Assembly (NCBI GenBank): GCA_965237785.1
Contig: OZ250159.1
Location: 3,038,001-3,102,000, forward strand
Direction: 5' to 3'
Origin: UBA6522 sp965237785
GTDB taxonomy: Bacteria > Pseudomonadota > Gammaproteobacteria > Steroidobacterales > Rariloculaceae
Length of the DNA stretch: 64,000 nt
The position numbers and the translations under genes were made by a program. The stretch's first letter is position 1, and every line of letters begins with the position of its first letter. Below, piece after piece: positions 10,117-17,931 of the stretch. Under the pieces are notes generated by a model. The model was not told where the DNA came from. It searched no databases and saw nothing but the letters and a program-made list of their open reading frames with translations.

Positions 10117-10743
10117 TTGCATCAACAAGACCTGCACGTGATCGAGCCCGTCGCACGCATCTACATCGAGTTGCAGGATATCCAACCGAGGATATGGCGC
10201 CGCGTCGATGTGCCGCTCACCTCACACCTGCTCACCCTTCATTACATCATCCAGATCGCCTTGGGCTGGACCGATTCGCACCTGTTCCAGTTCACCATCG
10301 GCAATCGCAACTACGGTGTCCCGAGCGAGGAGGACGAGTTGTGGGACCTCAAGTTCTATCGGGCGGCGGGTCTGCGGCTGAGAACCCTGGTTGCACGCGG
10401 CGTCGAGCGATTCGTTTACGATTACGACTTCGGCGACGATTGGCGCCACGATATCGTCATCGAACGCGTCGCCGACGGCGAACCGCACATGGACTACCCG
10501 GTGTTCGTCGACGGCAAACGGCGGGGCCCGCCAGAGGACGTGGGCGGTGTCTACGGGTTCATGCAGTTTCTCGAAGCTGTCCGCGATCCGATGCACAGCG
10601 AGCACCGCGACATGATCCGGTGGTATGGCAAACCCTTCGACCCCTTCGAAATCGACAAACGAATCATTCGGATCGGTTTGCTCGACCTGGCGCGGCGGCG
10701 GCGCAGGGCCTTTATGTCGGGCTCAAGGAGTAGAAATGGCTAA
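10117..10743 (+). CDS. pRiA4b ORF-3-like / IS1096 TnpR-like family protein
   Basis: About 208 residues matching the plasmid pRiA4b ORF-3 family: YIELQDIQPRIWRRVDVP, then LHYIIQIALGWTDSHLFQF, YDYDFGDDWRH and GPPEDVGGVYGF, all family hallmarks. The role is unknown; the family is common next to mobile elements. The start is uncertain: TTG 10117 or GTG 10138, with no good ribosome site before either. A fragment of a second copy (its C-terminus) lies at 17394-17486 beside the other lipase repeat. Confidence 0.85.
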   Translation: MHQQDLHVIEPVARIYIELQDIQPRIWRRVDVPLTSHLLTLHYIIQIALGWTDSHLFQFTIGNRNYGVPSEEDELWDLKFYRAAGLRLRTLVARGVERFVYDYDFGDDWRHDIVIERVADGEPHMDYPVFVDGKRRGPPEDVGGVYGFMQFLEAVRDPMHSEHRDMIRWYGKPFDPFEIDKRIIRIGLLDLARRRRRAFMSGSRSRNG

Positions 10744-10887
10744 TCGCCGGCAAGCTGATCCAGATGCTTCCCAACGGACGAAAGATTCGCGGGCAGATGG
10801 TGAACCGAGTGTTTTTGCCGGATGAGAAATGAACGAGAGGTAGAAACCGGCGGATGGAAACGGCATCGAGAACGGCAAGCGCAGAAC

Positions 10888-11020
10888 TTACGTTGCCGAT
10901 TTCTTCGAGGCGGATAACCGTACCCCCAACGCACCCGCCACCTTCAGCACTGTCGCAAAAGATAGGGTTCCCGTCCGCGCTGAGTGCCCAATAAAGCACT
11001 TCGCGAGTGAGTCGATCCAG
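10888..11020 (-). pseudogene. Antitoxin (HigA-2-like HTH) C-terminal remnant
   Basis: The end of the frame reads FATVLKVAGALGVRLSASKK, almost the same as the C-terminus of the SLOG-HTH fusion at 22856-23689. The preceding segment REVLYWALSADGNP is present in a second frame, so a small indel near 10960 breaks it. Upstream it is joined to an unrelated lipoprotein gene. Only about 45 codons of the antitoxin remain. Confidence 0.6.
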
Positions 11021-11324
11021 TCCAGCTTCACAAGGGTACCCGCAGTCTGCCGCCACGCGATGGACGCGACCTCGCCTTCGGTCACCGTCGCGGACAAGGT
11101 GACCTGATTGACGAGGATCACGACTCGGCCGTAGCCGGCGTCGATGGTGAGGGGTGTGGGGGGGTCGGGGCGATGGGCGGTGGCGGAGTTGGTTCACCGC
11201 CGGATACGGGTTCGGGGGCTTGCGAGCCTCCGCTGCCTCCGGCGCAGGCGGTCAAGAACGCAACCGTGGCAAGCGCGAGGGGGCGCGACTCCACCCGACT
11301 GACCTGCACGCTACGCTGCGTCAT
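11018..11324 (-). pseudogene. Lipoprotein with PKD/Ig-like start, frameshifted and truncated
   Basis: The ATG at 11324 overlaps the 3' end of the proteasome-like gene by 14 bases. It encodes a signal peptide with lipobox (ALATVAFLTAC), a Gly/Ser/Pro-rich linker and then, after a one-base shift at a run of seven G at 11158-11164, a domain start ILVNQVTLSATVTEGEVASI that resembles PKD/cadherin-like repeats. As written the frame stops at 11118. One extra base in the C7 tract on the coding strand would join both parts. After ~35 more residues it runs into the antitoxin remnant, so even then the protein would be truncated. Confidence 0.6.
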
Positions 11325-12885
11325 CGCCCTCCGCTGCGCCTTCGCCCAGCTTGGCCACGAAATCATCGAGAAAGTTTCGCTGGGAAGGGGAGAGCTCGCG
11401 CTCACGTCCCTCGACTGCATCCAGGAAGGCGCTGAACTGAGGCGCGCGCTGCCGGAGCTTGCGCACATTCACCGAACGGTACGCTCCGCTTCCCCGAATC
11501 GTCGCCTCCGCGCCGCCGGGCTTCTGCTGCTGTTTATTCGCCATCTCGCACATCCTCGCTGTCACCCCCCCGCTTATTGCTTCGCTCCTTTTCACGCCAT
11601 CGTCGTAGTCGTTCCGAAAGAAGTGGTTGTTGAGCTCCTTTCGGAAGTAGTGCTTCCGATCAATCCAGATGAACCCATCGCCCTTCGAAATCACCGCTAC
11701 ATCGACCGGCCCTCCGACCGTCTCGCGATTCAGAGACATCTGCTGTTCAAAGGAACTTAGACCAACCAGAGTCGATGCCACCTCTGCAAGCTCGCTAATC
11801 GACAGCGATTCGACTGCGCGCCCAATCTCTTCCCTTCTCGCCGCGGTCCCATCGAACACGGTCCGCGCAAACTCGGATGCCTTTATGGCACTCGCTTGGC
11901 GGACAATTGTAGCCAACTTCTCCTTATCGTCCGCCGCAAGACCGGTCACGGCATCCAACGCCGATACAGGCATCTCCGTAATGAACGTCGCCGCGTTGGT
12001 TAAGTGCTCGTAAGCGTTCCCCGAGATGCCGTCGAGGAAACCGTCAACCATATCGTTGTATGCAAACGCCATCACGTACGCCGGGTTCTCGTCGGACACT
12101 GTGTCGACAGAGCAGGGAGGAACTTTCAACCTGTCACCGTATACGCCGCCGATCTCAACATGCTGGACTGCCGGGAAGTGCTCCTGCTCCCCGAATCCCG
12201 CGATGACAAGCCCGGAGACCACATCGTCTGGAATATGGTCCTTGGAAACCAGATACTCCGCAATCTCACGCAAATTCCGAACGCCCCCTTTACCCACTTG
12301 CCAACCGCCGAACACCCGGTGGACGACTTCACTAATTCCTCGGGAGTTGCGGTTCAAGACATCCTGAGCGCAGACATCGCTGAAATAGTCCGCGTCGTCC
12401 TGACTCCGCCAGAATTCCACGCGTCGCTGAATCTCTCTTTCGGCCCAATCAGCATTATCTTCTCCGGGTTCCTCGCGCTCTTCACCATATAACCCGGAAT
12501 CTAGAAGTTCTTTTCTCGCTCGCTTTTCTATGGTCCGATACTCCGTCTCAAGCGCCTGCAAAAAATACCGATCCTGTACGAAACCGGGGAACAGCGACAT
12601 GTTGCCGTCAAGGAATCCGATCAACGCTTCACTGTACTCGCGAAGCGTGTCGAATCCATCTCTGCCAAGCTCACGCCGAAACATCTTGATAATCGTCTCC
12701 AGGGGAACCCCTAATATCGAGGGGTTGTCGTAGACCATTACCCCGACGGGGCGATACTTCGAGAGCGCAAACAGCTTCAGGGCCGAGTTACGAACCTTCG
12801 ACGTGTCGCCCATTTCGACCGTGACGGCGCTGTCGGCAGCGAGGGCCACCGCCATTCGATTCATCACCACCACTTCAGATGTCAT
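11311..12885 (-). CDS. Proteasome/HslV-like Ntn-hydrolase fused to a large C-terminal region
   Basis: A 524-residue protein. Removing Met leaves Thr1, with Asp at position 17 (ALAADSAVTV) and a Lys near position 36 (NSALKLFAL), followed by 'YRPVGVMVYDNPSILGVP'. This spacing mirrors the Thr1/Asp17/Lys33 catalytic set of proteasome beta subunits and HslV. The ~400-residue remainder is helical and unrecognised, with a Lys/Gln-rich GSGAYRSVNVRKL segment near the end. The ATG at 12885 is chosen because it exposes this Thr and has GGAA upstream; an in-frame start at 13002 would hide it. It lies in the leftward operon divergent from the ubiquitin-like conjugation genes, so proteolysis of tagged proteins is an attractive but unproven role. 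Confidence 0.7.
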   Translation of the reverse strand: MTSEVVVMNRMAVALAADSAVTVEMGDTSKVRNSALKLFALSKYRPVGVMVYDNPSILGVPLETIIKMFRRELGRDGFDTLREYSEALIGFLDGNMSLFPGFVQDRYFLQALETEYRTIEKRARKELLDSGLYGEEREEPGEDNADWAEREIQRRVEFWRSQDDADYFSDVCAQDVLNRNSRGISEVVHRVFGGWQVGKGGVRNLREIAEYLVSKDHIPDDVVSGLVIAGFGEQEHFPAVQHVEIGGVYGDRLKVPPCSVDTVSDENPAYVMAFAYNDMVDGFLDGISGNAYEHLTNAATFITEMPVSALDAVTGLAADDKEKLATIVRQASAIKASEFARTVFDGTAARREEIGRAVESLSISELAEVASTLVGLSSFEQQMSLNRETVGGPVDVAVISKGDGFIWIDRKHYFRKELNNHFFRNDYDDGVKRSEAISGGVTARMCEMANKQQQKPGGAEATIRGSGAYRSVNVRKLRQRAPQFSAFLDAVEGRERELSPSQRNFLDDFVAKLGEGAAEGDDAA

Positions 12886-12961
12886 CGCACGTTCCGTATG
12901 CAAACTGTTGGAGTGTCTGATCGGCTGCCAAGCGAGACCGACACGAACACTCCTTATCAGG

Positions 12962-13378
12962 CTAGCTTTCCTTGTCTTCCGACTCTGTTCCGCGTCGGGC
13001 ACGTCGCGACCTGCGGTCAGTGGTCTCCCCCTCGGTCGGCTCTCGCTTGCCCGAAAAAGCCATCCTCACCTGCAGCGACCCGCTCGGCCGGCTTCCGCTC
13101 TGCTTTGCGCCTCCCAAGCGCCCCAACAATTCCAGTGCTCTTGCGACCTTGCTGCTTGGGCCCCCGGCTTCCCGGCGCAACGACTCATCCCGCCGCGCGA
13201 CAACACCCGCATGCGCTTCGATCACCGACTCCGTTGAGGATCGCAGCGCCCCGACATCGGTTGTTGCGCCACCCTCGTCCGGCGACAGAGCGGCTCGGTC
13301 TTCCATAAGGAGAACCTCGTCCTCAAGACCACTGAGCAACGCCTCCAGCCGATCCTGCGGTTTCCTCGTAGCACTCAT
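12962..13378 (-). CDS. Hypothetical protein between sigma factor and Ntn-hydrolase
   Basis: A 138-residue charged protein starting two bases after the sigma factor's stop codon. It has an N-terminal amphipathic helix (LEALLSGLEDEVLLMEDR) and a long Arg/Ser/Glu-rich disordered tail. No family recognised. Its position right behind a sigma gene fits an anti-sigma or adaptor role, but nothing in the sequence (no zinc-finger pattern, no membrane segment) shows this. Confidence 0.65.
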   Translation of the reverse strand: MSATRKPQDRLEALLSGLEDEVLLMEDRAALSPDEGGATTDVGALRSSTESVIEAHAGVVARRDESLRREAGGPSSKVARALELLGRLGGAKQSGSRPSGSLQVRMAFSGKREPTEGETTDRRSRRARRGTESEDKES

Positions 13379-13380
13379 AC

Positions 13381-13953
13381 CTAATCTCCCCTGTCCGGAA
13401 ACATCCGCGCCAAGCGCCGCCGGATTCGCCGCTGCGTGCTGGCATATTTTGTCGCATTCATACAAGTCTCCTCCTGGATTTCCCGCGGCGACTTCCCGCT
13501 CGCCATTCCGTCGATCACTTTCAGAGCGTCGAAATCTTCGGAAAAACCCCGCTCGATACCGTCGAGGACTTCCGCCGCCGACGCTATGCGCTCCGGCTGT
13601 GTCGTCCAATCCGCAGCATTGCCGACGACCCCCTCGCCCGTCGTTCTGTCAGTGTTTGCCTCAGACTCAGAGACAACAACGGGCTTCTTCATCCGCCGCC
13701 AGTATTCGCTGGCGATGCTCCGCATCGTCTCGCGTAGAAAGACGACGAGCGGCACGTCGCGAGGCCAACGACGCGAGCCATCGAGCAGCCGAACGACCGC
13801 CTCGTTCAAGAGGTCTTGCCAATCGACCGCGTGGAGACCGATCACCCGAATCCGCGCAATGCGCTCGAGCCGGAGCAGGTCGGCATCCGAGAGCTGGCGC
13901 AATGCAACCGCGCTCTCGTCTTTTGTCGCCACCTCCCGCTGCTCCAACATCAT
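13381..13953 (-). CDS. RNA polymerase sigma factor, sigma-70/ECF-like
   Basis: About 190 residues. Region 2-like segment WQDLLNEAVVRLLDGSRRWP...LRETMRSIASEYWRR and a C-terminal region 4-like helix-turn-helix (SGKSPREIQEETCMNATKYA, then RRIRRRLARMF) are recognisable. It is the first gene of the leftward operon and starts about 175 bases from the divergent ubiquitin-like/E2 gene, so it may drive its own island. Pairing a dedicated sigma factor with a conjugation system is unusual. Confidence 0.75.
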   Translation of the reverse strand: MMLEQREVATKDESAVALRQLSDADLLRLERIARIRVIGLHAVDWQDLLNEAVVRLLDGSRRWPRDVPLVVFLRETMRSIASEYWRRMKKPVVVSESEANTDRTTGEGVVGNAADWTTQPERIASAAEVLDGIERGFSEDFDALKVIDGMASGKSPREIQEETCMNATKYASTQRRIRRRLARMFPDRGD

Positions 13954-14128
13954 TATTGGCTTACGTTCCTCGCCCTCTTCAATTGGTATATGCGGCCGAA
14001 ACGCCCAGTTGCGGACATTCCCATCGAAAAAAACACCACGGATCCTTTTCCGTGTCCGTAAGACCCACCCTCATCAGCATATGGGGGCAAACCCGCATGG
14101 AACCAACACCAACCAGGAATCAATCGAC
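13954..14128. promoter_or_regulatory. Divergent promoter region of the ubiquitin-like island
   Basis: This 175-base gap must hold the promoters of both operons. It contains an inverted repeat CACGGA-6-TCCGTG at 14037-14054, a plausible operator or sigma-related site, just after a run of seven A. The Ubl-E2 gene has an AGGAA ribosome site ten bases before its ATG. No clear -35/-10 pair for a housekeeping sigma factor could be picked. Confidence 0.45.
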
Positions 14129-14833
14129 ATGAGCGATAAACCAACCGACAAGGTCAAACCCGCAGAAAATGCGGCGGCGGCGGCTGCGTCCCGCCCGCAC
14201 CGCGAGTATAAAATTCAAATCGACAAGGGCACCTACGAAGCCCCCGTGTCTCGCATGACCGGACGCGAACTGCTTGAACTGGCGGACAAGAAACCGGCGG
14301 AGCAGAACGCAATCTACCTCAAGGTGAAGGGCGGGCAGCCCCGTCGTATCGGTCTCGACGAAAAGATTGACCTCAGTCAACCCGGTGTGGAACGGTTCGT
14401 GACCCTCCCGCTTGACCAGACGGAGGGTTTCGACGGCCGCCGAGACTTCGCCCTTCCGCAGGAGGATTTCGACTGGCTCAACGACACCGCCGGCCGGTAC
14501 GAGCTGGTCGCAGCAGGCAACGTCTTGCGCGTTGTTCTGTACGATTTTCCGATACCGTCCGGATACAACCGCCGCGAAGTCGACGTCAACGTCCGCATCG
14601 AGACCGGATACCCGGACACGCAGATCGACATGGTTTACGTCTACCCAGCGCTCGCGCGCACCGACGGCAAGCCGATCAAGGCCATAGCGACCGACCAATT
14701 CGACGGCAAGAGGTGGCAGCGCTGGAGCCGCCACCGCACGCCCGCGAACCCGTGGCGCCCGGGCGTGGACAACCTTGCCACGCACTTCGGCCTCGTCGAA
14801 CACTGGTTCTTGCGCGAACTTGCGAAAGGATGA
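14129..14833 (+). CDS. Ubiquitin-like (multiubiquitin-type) domain fused to a prokaryotic E2-like domain
   Basis: A 234-residue protein. Residues ~25-98 form a beta-grasp domain of the multiubiquitin family (YKIQIDKGTYEAP, ELLELADKKPAEQNAIY, 'RFVTLPLDQTEG'). Residues ~100-234 match the prokaryotic E2 family E: YDFPIPSGYNRREVDVNVRI, TGYPDTQIDMVYVYPAL, RWQRWSRHR, 'WRPGVDNLATH'. No cysteine occurs anywhere, so a classic thioester on this E2 is impossible. The Ala-rich N-terminus is probably disordered. It is followed four bases later by the JAMM-E1 gene. The modifier being fused to its carrier is a notable simplification. Confidence 0.85.
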   Translation: MSDKPTDKVKPAENAAAAAASRPHREYKIQIDKGTYEAPVSRMTGRELLELADKKPAEQNAIYLKVKGGQPRRIGLDEKIDLSQPGVERFVTLPLDQTEGFDGRRDFALPQEDFDWLNDTAGRYELVAAGNVLRVVLYDFPIPSGYNRREVDVNVRIETGYPDTQIDMVYVYPALARTDGKPIKAIATDQFDGKRWQRWSRHRTPANPWRPGVDNLATHFGLVEHWFLRELAKG

Positions 14834-14837
14834 CACC

Positions 14838-16235
14838 GTGCCGAACACCACGCTGTCACTAACCCGGGAACACCACGCCGAACTTGCGGCCCATCTATTT
14901 CCTGACGACGGCTGCGAAGCGGTCGCGATCGCGCTATGCGGGCACAGGCGCGGCGCCGAGCGGCACCGCCTCGTTGTTCGCCGTGTCGCCCTCATTCCAT
15001 ACGACGCCTGTTCCTTGAGGACGCCCGACCGCGTCACTTGGTCGACCGACACTTTGCCGCCGCTCCTTGAGGAGGCGGGCCGATACGGACAGGGAATCGT
15101 CAAGATCCACGGTCACCGAGACACATCTCCGTTCTCCCAGCTAGACGACGCCTCCGACCGCGCTCTTCTCCCTTCGGTTCATGCCTGGACGGAAGGCGGC
15201 CCACACGCCAGCGCCATCATGTTCCCCGACGGGCGGATGATTGGCAGGACTGTCGATGAAGACAGGCACTTCCGTCCACTGTCATCCATCAACGTCGTCG
15301 ACGACGATCTTTCCTTCTGGCCATCCGGAAACCACCCTGCGTCGGTGCCCGAGTTCGGCCGACGAGTTGCGCAGACGTTCGGGTTCGGGACCTACGACCG
15401 TCTCCGCGGCCTGCGTATCGGCGTCGTTGGCTGCTCTGGCACCGGTAGCCCCCTGATCGAACAACTGGCTCGAAACTGCGTCGGAACCCTGGTTCTGGTG
15501 GACCCGGATCGCGTCGAAGAGAAGAATCTCAATCGAATTCTGAACACGACGATGGAAGACGCACAATGTGGCCGATTCAAGGTCGATGTCGCCGCGCGCG
15601 CCATCGACAACATGGGCTTGGGCACCGTCGTCGAAACCCATCCCCGAACCCTTTTCGATCCTGACACCGTTCGTGCCGTGGCAGGCTGCGACGTGGTCTT
15701 CGGTTGCATGGACTCGATCGACGGCCGACACCTTCTCAACAAGCTTGCCACCTTCTACCTCATTCCGTATTTCGATCTCGGCGTCAAGCTGGAGGCCGAT
15801 GGGAAAGGCGGCGTCGACCAGGTGTGCGGCACGGTGCACTACCTTCAGCCCGGCGGCTCAAGCCTTCTCAGCCGACATGTCTATACCATGGAACAGGTCC
15901 GCGCTGCCGGGCTCTACCGCACCGATCCAGCCGCGTACCGGACGCAACTGGAAGACGGCTACATCAGGGGTGTGCAGGAGGACAGGCCGGCCGTGGTCCA
16001 GTTGAATTCCCTGGTTGCCAGTCTGGCGGTGAACGAGTTCCTCGCACGGCTGCATCCCTACCGACTCGATCCGAACGGCGACTACGCCGTTCACCGTCTC
16101 AGCATCAGCCACGGGATCTACGAACACGAGGGAGACGGGCAGCCTTGCCGCATGCTCTCCCGACACGTCGGACGAGGAGACGTCAGTCCCCTCCTCGACT
16201 GGGCTGAGCTGAGTCTCGAGCGGGAAGCCGCGTGA
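14838..16235 (+). CDS. JAMM deubiquitinase-like domain fused to E1-like (ThiF) adenylating enzyme
   Basis: A 465-residue two-domain protein. The N-terminal JAB/JAMM domain has Glu27, His91-x-His93, Ser100 and Asp103, the metal-site pattern of isopeptidases. The ThiF/E1 domain has the nucleotide loop GVVGCSGTGSPLIEQLA near residue 195, then VDPDRVEEKNLNR for adenylation, and Cys330 in DQVCGTVHYL as a candidate catalytic cysteine. GTG 14838 is chosen because GAAAGGA precedes it and the upstream gene ends at 14833. It should activate the ubiquitin-like domain and also remove it again. Confidence 0.88.
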   Translation: MPNTTLSLTREHHAELAAHLFPDDGCEAVAIALCGHRRGAERHRLVVRRVALIPYDACSLRTPDRVTWSTDTLPPLLEEAGRYGQGIVKIHGHRDTSPFSQLDDASDRALLPSVHAWTEGGPHASAIMFPDGRMIGRTVDEDRHFRPLSSINVVDDDLSFWPSGNHPASVPEFGRRVAQTFGFGTYDRLRGLRIGVVGCSGTGSPLIEQLARNCVGTLVLVDPDRVEEKNLNRILNTTMEDAQCGRFKVDVAARAIDNMGLGTVVETHPRTLFDPDTVRAVAGCDVVFGCMDSIDGRHLLNKLATFYLIPYFDLGVKLEADGKGGVDQVCGTVHYLQPGGSSLLSRHVYTMEQVRAAGLYRTDPAAYRTQLEDGYIRGVQEDRPAVVQLNSLVASLAVNEFLARLHPYRLDPNGDYAVHRLSISHGIYEHEGDGQPCRMLSRHVGRGDVSPLLDWAELSLEREAA

Positions 16236-16573
16236 AAAGACTGGCTCGGGCCTGGTGGCGCCTCGTCGACCGACTGGGGCTTCGATCCGGGTTCGCGACA
16301 GAGGTCGTCGACAACGTGCCCGACGTCCTCGAACCCGAAACGGTCTATCTCGTCGGCGACGATTCGCTACCCTGGTCCGCCGCACTCCGTTGTCCCTGCG
16401 GTTGCGGCGCGACCATACAGTTGAGCCTGGTTGCGGGCGACCGGCCCAGGTGGACCGCCAAACGCCACTTCAGCGGATCGGTCACATTGCACCCGTCCAT
16501 TTGGCGAAACAGCGGCTGTCGAAGCCACTTTTTCCTTCGCCGTGGCCGAATTGTCTGGTCGCTGCTCCCTTAA
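16232..16573 (+). CDS. DUF6527 family protein (candidate protease of bacterial ubiquitin-like operons)
   Basis: A 113-residue protein overlapping the E1 gene by four bases (GTGA). It shows the DUF6527 signature: RCPCGCGATIQLSL (Cys54/56/58), RPRW, 'VTLHPSIWRNSGCRSHFFL' with a C-x-S-H block. DUF6527 proteins accompany ubiquitin-like E1/E2 genes and have been proposed to act as proteases in such systems (recalled, not checked). Its stop codon lies exactly at the edge of the downstream lipase repeat, so the last few residues (SLLP) may come from the inserted sequence. Confidence 0.8.
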   Translation: MKRLARAWWRLVDRLGLRSGFATEVVDNVPDVLEPETVYLVGDDSLPWSAALRCPCGCGATIQLSLVAGDRPRWTAKRHFSGSVTLHPSIWRNSGCRSHFFLRRGRIVWSLLP

Positions 16574-17267
16574 TTTCTCCTTTCGGCCAGGACCATCAAT
16601 TTCCTTCTGTAAACGCTTATGGAATGGTCCTTGAGAAACTTCCGTAACGGCGATTTCTTGACCAGGAAACCATACAGTCGCCTGAACAGGCTTACCGCGT
16701 ACAGGAGCTTGACCTGGTCGTAGGACCCAGCAGGACAATTGGTCAGAAAGCGCATGTCGCCGCAATGGATGTAGCCCCCGAACGCCGACGCCAACCTTGA
16801 CGCGAATGTATTTTCCCGCCCGATTCGCACGCTCTCTTGTTTGCCCTGGCATCCGCCTTGATGTCCCTGATGCTCATCGCTTCCGTGCCTCTGAATGCCA
16901 ATGCGATGAAACTCTCACCGGAAACCAATATGGCCTGGGTTCCGCCCCTGTCGAATGTTGCCGAGAGTTCCAGCCTTAGCGAATTCAGCGATTCCTCAAG
17001 AATGCTCCGTTCTTCCTCCGCGTCGTAAGCCACGCTGTCGATTAGTTTCAAAAGAGACGCCTTGCTTCCGTCATCGATCAACCTTGAGATATTCTCGATG
17101 AACCACTCCTCTTGCTTTCCACCCGAGAACAGCGGGTTGAATCTGAGGTAAGCCAACTCCGACAGGCACGCCATCAGCCATGCGGTCCTGTCGCTATAGG
17201 CCTGTCGATAGGTCGGCAGCGATTTATCGAGCAAATCGTTGGCGCGATTTTGTTCACTTATGTTCAT
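16570..17267 (-). pseudogene. Lipase-like gene, copy 2, internally deleted
   Basis: Same structure as the copy at 9070-9767: intact N-terminal ~150 codons, a frame switch near 16800 and an intact C-terminus (GGYIHCGDMRFLTNCPAG ... ERRN), with the catalytic middle missing. The two copies share the deletion but differ by scattered substitutions, so the deletion came before the duplication. Near the start, a TCATGG hexamer array is longer here than in copy 1. Upstream the frame merges with a PKD-like remnant and then a pRiA4b ORF-3 tail read antisense. Confidence 0.75.
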
Positions 17268-17393
17268 AGTCATGTTCATGGTCATGGTCATGGTTATCGC
17301 GGTGAAGGACGGGGTGAGCGCGCCGGTTCGGTCAAGCGCTATCGGGGTATCTGCGGTCCGGCGCCATATTATGGACGAGGCCAAGCCTTCGAC
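16570..17393. repeat. Direct repeat, copy 2 (with 9070-9880)
   Basis: About 820 bases; partner of the left repeat. The right boundary falls at a shared CCTTCG, where this copy joins a pRiA4b ORF-3 tail and copy 1 joins other sequence. That looks like microhomology-driven joining. It is 12 bases longer because of two more hexamer units. Confidence 0.85.
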
Positions 17394-17486
17394 CCCTTCG
17401 ATATCGACGAGAGTTTCATTCGGATGGGTTTGCTCGACCTGGCGCGGCGGCGGCACGGCGCCTTGATGTCGGGCTCAAGGAATTGA
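17394..17486 (+). pseudogene. pRiA4b ORF-3-like gene, 3' fragment
   Basis: About 30 codons (FDPFDIDESFIRMGLLDLA.. to the stop) match the C-terminus of the intact gene at 10117-10743. The rest is missing, replaced by the lipase repeat. Confidence 0.65.
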
Positions 17487-17539
17487 AATTACCAATGCTT
17501 CCCAACGGATACAGGATTCGCGGGCAGATGATGAACAGG

Positions 17540-17813
17540 ATGCCTTCCACAACACCGCCTGCCCTGGCATCCAGCAATGAACCGGCCACCACGGCGCACC
17601 CATGGCCCCGGCCGCGCCGCTCGACCGGCGTGAACACGCCGCCCACCTGCACCACGTCCGGAAGAGCGGCATTGAAGCCGGTCATGGATACCAGACGGCC
17701 TGCCTCTTCCAGTACCCAAAGACGCCTGGTCTCGATCATGCCTGCCAGCTTGTCGCGGTTGGCTGCGAGGCGCGGGGTGATGGCTACGTACGGGATAATT
17801 CCGGTATTCTGTA
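17540..17813 (-). pseudogene. GNAT acetyltransferase fragment
   Basis: The minus-strand frame reads RLWVLEEAGRLVSMTGF, 'VVQVGGVFTPVERRGRGHG' (acetyl-CoA binding loop RRGRGxG) and AVVAGSLLDARAGGV, characteristic of GNAT N-acetyltransferases. An in-frame TAG precedes it, and the C-terminal strand after GVVEGILF is replaced by unrelated sequence, so both ends are lost. Confidence 0.6.
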
Positions 17814-17931
17814 TCTAGCTCCCATCGGACTAGTCAAGCGCTCCAAGAGGCATAGGGGTGGGGTGTTAGAGACATTTTCGGCGTTTTCTGGCACGATAAG
17901 CCTTTAAAGCCCATGAATCTAGGTACTTAGT

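Noticed and set aside
14037..14054. Terminator for either operon of the ubiquitin-like island
   Set aside because: The palindrome is short, lies between divergent starts rather than after a gene, and has no T-run; an operator is more likely.
12972..14128. Plus-strand frames of 386 codons and more
   Set aside because: They lie opposite the sigma factor and the 138-residue gene and are Arg/Ser/Pro-rich shadows; only the part from 14129 is a real gene.
14120..15839. Minus-strand frames opposite Ubl-E2 and JAMM-E1
   Set aside because: No family similarity, and the plus-strand genes have clear motifs and ribosome sites.
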